A stretch of 64,000 bases of DNA from Hesseltinella vesiculosa (Eukaryota > Mucoromycota > Mucoromycetes > Mucorales > Cunninghamellaceae): contig MCGT01000046.1 of assembly GCA_002104935.1 (NCBI GenBank), positions 85,021-149,020 of the forward strand, read 5' to 3'. Positions 56,487 to 64,000 of this stretch are shown here, piece by piece. Made by a program: the position numbers and the translations under genes. Within the stretch, counting starts at the first letter, position 1; each line of letters begins with the position of its first letter. The notes under the pieces are model-generated. The model was not told the origin of the DNA and searched no databases. It saw nothing but the letters and a program-made list of their open reading frames with translations.

Positions 56487-58484
56487 ATGCCTTTACAATT
56501 ATTGGATCTACCAAACGAACTCTTTTTGTTAATATGCCAGCACCTGACGACGGAGGAGTGCAAGCTGCTTCGCACGCTCCAGCGGCGGTGGGGCCTACTT
56601 TTACGACCGGCTATTTTCAGAGAACTGTCGCTGGTGCTGTACCGTCCATTGCCACCGTCTTTGACACCTTATATGATCAACCCTGTTGTCAGCAAGCTGG
56701 TTGCCACCATGAACCAATGGCGCGCTAGTAGCAACGGCACCGGCACCTTGGCTCCAGTCAACGTGGGTCACTACCTCCACGAAATTACACTTTTGGACGC
56801 CACCATCAATCTCAAGCACCTGTGCCAGTTGGTAGCACAATGTGACCAGCTTGTCACATTGACCGTCAGTTACAACGCCTTGTATTTGATCAACTGGAAG
56901 CTTCTTGGTCGCATGCACTGGCTCTTGACCTTGCCACGCCCACACACCAACGTCGAAATCGATCCTTGCCTACCCTTCTTTTTTCAGCTCCTTGGCCAGC
57001 AGCACCTTCAGCACCTGACCCTCCGAGACGGCATGACTAATCATTCGCTCCTGGCCACCACCATCCTACCTCATCTGCCGCACCTGCGGCAATTAGATAT
57101 GAAGGGCATTGATATCCACGAAGTCAACCTTGATTTTCTCACCCTGGTCCAGCAGCATTGCCCCCTCCTCGAAGTCCTCACATGCCCCACTGGCGTCCGC
57201 TATGACCACCATCACGTGCCGATCCAGATCGACCAATTCAATGGCATCCCATCCCTTGACGATCGCCAGGGCCGGCTCTTGGCCTGGACCCAGTCCGTCA
57301 CCCCTTGGACAACCTTAAAGCGCCTCGACCTGCGCACCCTGGAGGAATTTGATTCATGGGTGCTGTTCTTTATATTTTTGCGCACCAAAATGCCTGTCCT
57401 AACACACTTGCATTGGCAGAACATAGCCTACCGAGACCCCATCCTGGTCCACCCATCTTCCACAGCCTCCTTCTTGGCCACCGCAGACACACCTTACCAA
57501 CCGCAGCCTGCCGTGCCGGCCTCTTTCATCAGAACCCATTACTCTTTTCAGCATCTGCAATCCTTTCATGCTCAAGATATACCCCTGTACCCATATTTGC
57601 AGCTCATGTCAGCCTCACCGTTGATGGTCAGGATGCATCTTCAAGTCTGTCCTTTTGTCGACCAGCAACCGCCTTTTTATTACTTCCCTTTGTCTTCGCC
57701 TTCATCCTTTTTTCCGGCGCACCGTCTTTTGCATCGATTGGTTTACTTGCACCTGGACCTGGAACCTTTGGCAATTCAACAATGGCTTGCTTCGCTCGAA
57801 CCAGGCAACAACTACCTTACCCAGCTGATCATCCATGCCCGCACCAGCATCTCCCATCAGCGGCTCTACCCCTTCACTTCGTCTGACACCATGCATCCAC
57901 CCATGGAGCCTATCCATCTAGACAAGCTTCTCAGTCATTGTCCCTTGCTACGCCGGCTACATATCCATCGCCAGCAAGTCCTCTTCGCCGACCAAAGCCT
58001 CCAGACTGGCCGCCACTCACTACGAGAGCTGACGTTCTCGTATGTGCAACTAGCCGACTCGCTTGTTCTTGTGGGGTTGTCTCGTCAATGTCCCAAGCTC
58101 TCAGTCGTCCGCATCCGACATGTTCACATCAAGGACCCTTCCCTCCCGTTCCCAAACGACTGGGTGCCACCTGGTCTTCTCTCACTTTGGCCACGAGTGC
58201 TTTTTGTTGCCATGCCCAGCAGCCATTTAGTGTCGCTGGTTCTCGATGGCTATTTACCGGAGCAAGTGGCTATGTATGAACGACACACTTGGACGCATGC
58301 CTGGCGTCTGGAGCCCACATCCTATGTACCCAAGACCATCCTGAAAGACGATACCCTTTTACAATCCCTGCGCGCCCCGCCGTCCTCTCTCCCCTCAACA
58401 CTCACCAACTGTCCTCTACTAGCCATCATCTCCAACCAAATATGCTCGTTTAGAATAGCCCATTTCAAACTGATCCAACCATAA
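56487..58484 (+). CDS. F-box/LRR-like protein, sixth copy (separate subfamily)
   Basis: Intronless, 665 aa. The F-box is at the very start (LDLPNELFLLICQHLTTEEC, residues 6-25, then FRELSLVLYRPL). Leu-rich repeats follow, more regular than in the 12-27 kb cluster: LQHLTLRDGMTN, LRQLDMKGIDIHEVNLDFL, LKRLDLRTLEEF, LRELTFSYVQLADSL. It lacks the C-terminal boxes shared by the clustered A and B copies, so it is an older or different branch. Probable SCF substrate receptor. Convergent with Fanzor-2, about 800 bp away. Confidence 0.83.
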   Translation: MPLQLLDLPNELFLLICQHLTTEECKLLRTLQRRWGLLLRPAIFRELSLVLYRPLPPSLTPYMINPVVSKLVATMNQWRASSNGTGTLAPVNVGHYLHEITLLDATINLKHLCQLVAQCDQLVTLTVSYNALYLINWKLLGRMHWLLTLPRPHTNVEIDPCLPFFFQLLGQQHLQHLTLRDGMTNHSLLATTILPHLPHLRQLDMKGIDIHEVNLDFLTLVQQHCPLLEVLTCPTGVRYDHHHVPIQIDQFNGIPSLDDRQGRLLAWTQSVTPWTTLKRLDLRTLEEFDSWVLFFIFLRTKMPVLTHLHWQNIAYRDPILVHPSSTASFLATADTPYQPQPAVPASFIRTHYSFQHLQSFHAQDIPLYPYLQLMSASPLMVRMHLQVCPFVDQQPPFYYFPLSSPSSFFPAHRLLHRLVYLHLDLEPLAIQQWLASLEPGNNYLTQLIIHARTSISHQRLYPFTSSDTMHPPMEPIHLDKLLSHCPLLRRLHIHRQQVLFADQSLQTGRHSLRELTFSYVQLADSLVLVGLSRQCPKLSVVRIRHVHIKDPSLPFPNDWVPPGLLSLWPRVLFVAMPSSHLVSLVLDGYLPEQVAMYERHTWTHAWRLEPTSYVPKTILKDDTLLQSLRAPPSSLPSTLTNCPLLAIISNQICSFRIAHFKLIQP

Positions 58485-59282
58485 ATCAATGACCTGAATT
58501 TTAATCAAGGTCATTTCTCATCATTTTTCACCGGTGTGTCAAATTTGGCGTGGATTTATTTAGAGCCTTTTGACCAGATGGTCCGAGGGTCCCTCCTTGA
58601 CGAAAATGGCTGATTTTTCTTTTCTTTTTAACTGGTGAATGGGAGGTGCCAGAACAAAAGTGATCAAAGGTAGGCTCATTTTATTGACATTCTCTGATGA
58701 GCCTAGTTTATATTGAAAAGCCGTGCTTTTAGCCAGATCTCCAACAGGGTATCCTTGAGAGTGATTTCCTTGGCTTGTATTTTTTTTTTAAAAAATAAAA
58801 AGAAAAGGCATAAATCACTTTTGAGGTCAATTTAAAAATTTCACATAAAAGTGAGTCCTTATGATAGGCATTGATGCTGATACACTTTATTCACAAAGTA
58901 ATGTCGTAAGTGACAGAAACAAAATGTCACAAAAAGATCTGATAAAAATAGAAATATGAGGGGTAAGTTTAGTATAGAGTGGCGAATACCAGACCGCTTA
59001 CCAAATATCCCAACGCAAAGTCAAATATGGGATGACGCGAAAAAAGCAAAAGTTGCAGGGATACCGAGAATGAAGCAACAAAAAAAAAAAGAGGAAATTG
59101 GTCAGCACACTGTATCTTTCATGGATTTGCGTTGAGAGAAGTTACCCTATAGAATAATAAAAAATGAGTGGGTATTTTGTTGACTCCGCGCTTTTTCATG
59201 ACTTACTAGAGGACCAACAATAATCACCAGGAGCATTGCTATCTACTCTGTTGATAGTGTAAGCACAAAACCTTTTTGGGTT
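58485..59282. other. Gene-free region 3' of Fanzor-2, possible guide-RNA zone
   Basis: About 800 AT-rich bp between the stop codons of F-box gene 6 and Fanzor-2. On the minus strand it is the Fanzor-2 3' flank, where related systems encode their guide RNA. The complementary nonamers tttgcgttg (about 59126) and caacgcaaa (about 59016) could pair over about 100 nt. No conserved RNA was recognised, so this is only a candidate. Confidence 0.3.
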
Positions 59283-62200
59283 TCAATGGCGACAAAACAC
59301 AGCTGGCCGATCCAGGTGCTCTTGTTCACGCAAGCCCAAGTGGAGGATGTTGGTGGCGGCTGACTTATCTCGGTTCACGTTTGTCCTGCACACCCGGCAA
59401 TACTTGACAGCCCAAAGACCAAACGTAGCGTTCGTCAGTGGATCCAGTGCTCTTTTCGTGGATAATGATCGGTGATGGCAGAAGCAGCAAACCTACAACC
59501 AGAGATAATTGTGAGCCCACATTTTTTTTACCGTCCATGTCTTGCCACTATTACCTTGCTGGTGTACGCTTCGTTCACCACACAAACAAGCAGACGGCCC
59601 TCCTTTTCGGCTGCCTTCAGTTTCGGGATGATCGACATACGGGTTTTTTTCCCTTGGCGAGTGAAACCAAAGACACCTGATCCAAGCATAAGCAATGGTA
59701 TATTTGGACGCTCATCCTCGCCGTCTTCGTCGCCCTCGTCGTTCTCGTCGTCGTCCACATCCACACCCCTCCTAAAAATATAAATGAGCAATATTGCTCC
59801 ATTGCACTTACGCACCCCCACACCTCTAGCTTACCTAGCCTTGCTTTTCCTGTATTTCCTACCGCCTGATACAAAGATGTTCACAGCTTCATCCAGTATC
59901 TTCTGCTTGCTGACATACGCAAGAAAGCGATCGTTGGTAAATGCACTTCCGTAGAAATTTGTCAGGGAAGGCAGGCAAAGGCATAGTTGACGGCAATAGG
60001 CCATCCACCTTGGAACAGAGACGGTTTTCTTGGTCGGTAGGCTTGACATGATAGGATTGATGCCACGTTGCTCGGCGTTGTTCTGGCGTGTGTATCGTCG
60101 GCGCATGTGCCCGATGCGATGGTAAAATTCAGGATTTGTGAGTCGGAGGCATTGACGATTGGTATCCATTGACGTAAAAAGCACCGAGTGTCCAGGGTCC
60201 ACACCCATAGGCTTAAAAACTTCCATGTCTTCATCATCCAGATCGCTCATCACCAAGTCAGGGAGTAATTCGGCAGCTTTCTTCGAACAAATGAATTCAA
60301 CTGTATGACCGTCCGTTCGAATCAAGTTGGTGAACGCGATATCGGTTTCTTCAGGAGGGAGATCTGTGTTGTAAGTGCCTAGTGTGTCAAAGCTATCGAC
60401 AAAAAAGAGTAAAAAGTCTGCACTAACCACTTTTTTTTTTCCTTGCCACTTCCAAACTTACACTTTGCTAAGGTTCGCTTTTTTGAAGTTGAGCGTCTTC
60501 CAAAACACTAAGAACTTCTTCCCGACTTGCTGGAGGTCAGATTCTTGCTGAGTGTGTTCTCCAAGCTGGGTTAAAAACAGCTGGTCGTCAACTAGCCTTG
60601 GTTGCACCCCGGCTTGAGAGAATACTCGGGACCAGCATTGATGATCCATAGTGATGAACTTGCGTGTAAAGCGGAGGGTTGGAAGGAGGGTGTACATTTT
60701 TGTGGCTTGATAGAGCGAGGCTGACTGGGATTTGAAACAGAGCGACGGATCGATCATGTCATTGCCTTGCAGGTATTGGTGGGACATCGATAGTTGAAAG
60801 CGTGTCGTCCTAATCAAGGCTGTGATGGCTTGGCGCATATCGTCTTCCATACGGGGACCAAAGTTCAGTGGGAGGGCCGGGCTATTCATGAATTTATGCG
60901 TGGCACGCTGAACCTGTGCTTTTTGTCGTCGTCCAAGATCGTCAAATCCATCCACTGCGCTCAACAGTTCACGACAGTATTGGGAATCAGCTTCGTCAAC
61001 AATGACCCATTCGGATGGCTGGTCAGTTTGTGCTGTGCTGTGTGCTTCCATTTCCTCTTTTAAAAAAAAATGAGTCATCTTCTTGCAGACTAGGCTCTAT
61101 GTATATTTACCTAGGAACTTGTACATCACTGGGAGGTATTCATAAAACTTGGCTGTCAAGTTTTCAAAAGTTACTGGTTGTGGACCAAGGGAAGTTGTCT
61201 CCAGAACTGTGGCTACAGCTCGCTCCCAAGATTGGCGAGCATAGGCTGGCTCATTGGCGGGGTCTTCACCAGATAGCTTGGAATAGACATAGTTCACCAA
61301 TTTCTTGAGCTCCTTCTTTTTTGGTTTGTCCTGCATCATCCATATATATATACAAGTATATTAGAGATCGTCACTCCTGTACTCCTCTTTTTTCCCACTT
61401 ACAGTCCGAGAGATCAAGGTACGCAATTTAAATGCTATGTATGCCTTGCAGCGAGGCTCAAATGCCTCGGTAAGGCAGTTCTTGATTGTTGTTGCCAGAG
61501 TCTTGGCCATATGCGCATAGCATTGCGAGTACCCGGGAAGGGGGTCAACAGTTGGAAGACCGGCAGCGTCGAATTGTTCCACATAGGCTTGGAAAGCAGT
61601 CGCGGTGTCCTGAGGCAAGTTGGGGTTGGTGTTCGTGACCTGCTTGCCGATGACAAGTTGCATCACCCCGTACACGTACCCTTGCATGCCAAGCGTTGGA
61701 GGGATTGGTTCGCCGGCACTGAGCATCTTGAGCACATGGTGTTGGACAAAGAGCATGGCCTTGATGGACACGTTGCGCACATGATCGACTACGCGTTCAA
61801 CCTCCCGGATAACCTTGATTTTTGCGGAAAGCCGCTGGCGCCGGGTTCGACCAAAACAAGTCAGCGTTCGCTTCAACGTACATCGTCGCACAAAGCTATG
61901 GTGCCTTGGACCAAGGACGTTATTGACAATATCATCCATGCTGGTCTTGTGTGCATGGCACAGGTGGCTTGCCGTGTTGCCATGGTGCAGACAGCCATCA
62001 TTGGTGCCATCGGGAAGGATGCAGCGTTGACAGCGTGGAACATCAGGGTTGACTTGCTCCAAACGAAGCCGCTCTTGTCCAGCGGCCCTACCTTGTCTAT
62101 TCTGCTGCCGAACCATGGCTGCCGTTGGAACCCCGAAATAGCCTGCAGTAAAAAAAAAAAAAAAATTAGATCAGGCACTCTTCAGATTGACTTACGATTG

Positions 62201-62424
62201 AAAGGACAGAGACGAGATCTTGCATTATTATGGTTTGATCCACCGCATCTTGGGCAAGGTACTCTTCCTGTATGTTTTGAAATGAAGCATTTGTTCAGCT
62301 CATCTAGTTTTGTTGTTTTACTGCGCCTATTACCTCTTTGCTCTTCTTCTTCGCGTCGTTGTATTTTCCTTCTTTTCAAACTTTCCAAGTATATTCGCTG
62401 CTCCTGTACGGTGTCCATATTCAT
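59283..62424 (-). CDS. Fanzor-type (TnpB-like) RNA-guided nuclease homologue, Fanzor-2
   Basis: 922 aa, seven exons on the minus strand: 62196-62424, 61403-62142, 61111-61330, 60462-61056, 59835-60392, 59555-59771, 59283-59492. A basic, Glu/Arg-rich N-terminus leads to a Cys/His cluster CPRCGGSNHNNARSRLC (57-73). A second Cys/His-rich patch follows (RCQRCILPDG...LCHAHK). The helical body shares TLRFTRKFITMD and LGPQPVTFENLTAK with Fanzor-1. Nuclease end: GVDPGHSVLFTS (D660), an acidic insert (VDVDDDENDEGDEDGEDE), NEAYTSK (E848), CCFC...CRVC ribbon (855-888) and NRDKSAATNIL (D895). All presumed catalytic residues are intact. Five introns match Fanzor-1 in place and phase. Two start Mets are possible (62424, 62418). 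Confidence 0.9.
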
Positions 62425-63061
62425 CAGTAGAGGGTAAGATGAGGAATAGTAAAAATCGAAAAAGTACTAGCAGAGATGACAGGGATTGGGAAGTGGAAAA
62501 AAAAGGTGAAAGAAGAGGAAAACGTGAAACAAAAAAAAAAACTAGAAAGGGGCGAGGCGTGGGTTGTGATTTTCACCTTTTTTTTTGTGCCCATGGGCTT
62601 TTCCTCTGCATCTTTTTACGAGCGGTGGACACTGAACCTCGTTGATTATTTAGTTCGACCATCTGAAATTCATAGACGGTTGCAGCTCCCCTTCAGCTGC
62701 TTCGCTATTTCTGTGTCTCCACCGAGCCTTCGCTAATCACGGTAAGCAAATCAGAGTCAGAATGTGGTTTCAAAAAAAAAAAAAAAAAAAAGAATGTGGT
62801 TCATTTTGCACTGCGATGGCCAGGTAAAAGTCTAATAGGCTCACTCTCCTGAAATTGAAATATCGCACACGGCAGCAGATCGCCTGCTCATATGCTTATG
62901 GCGATTAGGCTCCTCACATGGCCTCAGCCCGTGTTGGCGCGCGAAACCCCACCCTGAGTCTATCCCAGAGTTTGTCCAACACCTCTACTCCAGAATTGGT
63001 CAGTTCCTGCAAAAGATACTGCCCAGAGATTCATGCGAAGTCGTCCCTCGGTGCTCGAACG
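62425..63061. other. Spacer between Fanzor-2 and Fanzor-3
   Basis: 637 bp between two minus-strand Fanzor genes. It contains the Fanzor-2 promoter region and the Fanzor-3 3' flank. The word agaatgtggtt is repeated on either side of an A20 run (about 62760-62802). Also a possible guide-RNA position for Fanzor-3. No terminal inverted repeat was found. Confidence 0.4.
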
Positions 63062-64000
63062 TCAAACGCCCCACCTAATGGCTCGACGTAATCGACTTTT
63101 ACGCCTAAGAATCCAGAACATGTTGGCAGCGGCGGACACGTCTCGATCCCACACCATTTGGCAAGTGGTGCAGAACTTCAAGGCAAAGATCGACGACTGA
63201 TCTTGCGTGCGCACGGGCGACAGTTGCCCACCACAGGTGCTGCAGTTCTAGTTTGGATAAGCAAATTAGATATGCCCACCACGCTCTTATTTTTTTTTTT
63301 TGGCCATCTTACCTGGCTGGTCCAGAACTCGTTGGTGTGGGCAACCATGCACAACGCCTGGTGCTGTCGTTTGATCAAGTGCTGTCTGATGTTGTTCGTT
63401 CTGCCCACTGCGTGCCCACGAAAATGTTGGGCATCTCGACCAACCATGGCATCACCGAACGAGATCAGTGGCAGGCCATCCACTGTTTGTTGGGAGCCGT
63501 GATATGGCAACTTGCTGGCTCGCATGCGGCTAGAGTATACATAAAAAGGAGCATGAGATAACGCAAATAGCCCATTTTTGTATTACGTTGGTTGCTGAGG
63601 GGGTCGAGGTATTTTTGTTGGAGTGACACGAGATGGTGTTCCAAGGCTCCAATTTCGGTGTTAATGGCAGCTGTAGCTGTACCATGTCGATCTAGTGCAT
63701 GGTTCATTTCTCGAGCAAATTGGTGCTGGCCTTCTTCGGGTCGAGTTTCAGGGTGCATACCAAGTGGCTGGTCCAAGGTTATGCGCTTCATCTGGTCATC
63801 AACTCATCATGTCGTTCGCTCAAGCGCCGAAGATTTTCCAAGCGTGATTTCGTCTTGCTATACTCATCCTTGATTTGCAACAAACGAGCATGCCATTTTC
63901 GTTGCATCTGTCGCTTTCGTTGCTTCCGATTTTTCCTTGTCTTACGCTTGTCTCGGCAACGTCGGGTGTACTTGCGAGATCCAGTGGTGATGATATTGGC
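63062..64000 (-). CDS. Fanzor-type (TnpB-like) protein, Fanzor-3, 5' part beyond the window, possibly frameshifted
   Basis: The C-terminal part of a third Fanzor homologue; its 5' part lies beyond 64000. The last two exons are clear. 63313-63518 encodes LPLISFGDAMVGRD, VGRTNNIRQHLIKRQHQALC and the NEFWTSQ box with the catalytic-type Glu. 63062-63247 encodes NCSTCGGQL, FCTTC and VWDRDVSAAANMFWIL, then a basic end and stop. The intron after TSQ is at the same place and phase as in the other two genes. Upstream, 63794-64000 reads a very basic, helical stretch (YTRRCRDKRKTRKNRKQRKR) that stops, and 63587-63791 continues in another frame (MKRITLDQPLGMHPETRPEE). No convincing intron explains that shift, so this copy may be damaged, or the base call wrong. 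An intron of 68 nt (63519-63586) with a weak acceptor would join the later parts. Confidence 0.75.

Overview
The window is nuclear DNA of a filamentous fungus, most likely an early-diverging one (Mucoromycota, probably Mucorales). This is an inference. It rests on the many short introns (about 50-90 nt) with GT...AG ends, often preceded by very long T runs, on fungal-type histones including an H2A ending in SQEL, and on fungus-specific families: a Jen-type carboxylate permease, an Ert1/AcuK regulator, a CSC1 channel and a large F-box/LRR family. No ribosomal RNA, tRNA, CRISPR array or retrotransposon polymerase was recognised. Exon limits below were worked out by hand from splice signals, reading frame and protein families.

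Layout. 1-3.6 kb: all four core histones as two divergent pairs, H2B<>H2A and H4<>H3. 5.2-8.7 kb: a BLM/Sgs1-type RecQ helicase. 9.7-11.9 kb: a Jen-type carboxylate transporter with several tiny exons. 12.3-27.2 kb: five plus-strand F-box/LRR genes of two subfamilies (order A1-B1-A2-A3-B2). They are interrupted by two repeat-rich gaps holding a 159-bp perfect inverted repeat, a dispersed direct repeat and a decayed gene fragment. 27.5-49.6 kb: ordinary housekeeping and metabolic genes (Gfd2-like exonuclease fold, eL34, RbfA-like factor, aspartic protease, GT2 glycosyltransferase, Cdc25/Arr2-type rhodanese, M24 peptidase, CSC1 channel, class IV aminotransferase-like protein, Ert1/AcuK factor, ING-family PHD protein).

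50.2-64 kb is the most interesting part. It holds three genes for Fanzor proteins, the eukaryotic relatives of the transposon-encoded RNA-guided nuclease TnpB. One is complete on the plus strand (989 aa) between the ING gene and RRP6. One is complete on the minus strand (922 aa). A third, minus-strand copy runs off the right edge. The two complete proteins have a Cys/His zinc-binding motif near the N-terminus, a split RuvC site (GVDPGHS, NE-x-x-TSK, RD) and a CxxC...CxxC zinc ribbon. They also share five intron positions and phases, which points to long-term residence as host genes. A sixth F-box/LRR gene and RRP6 lie between the two complete Fanzor genes.
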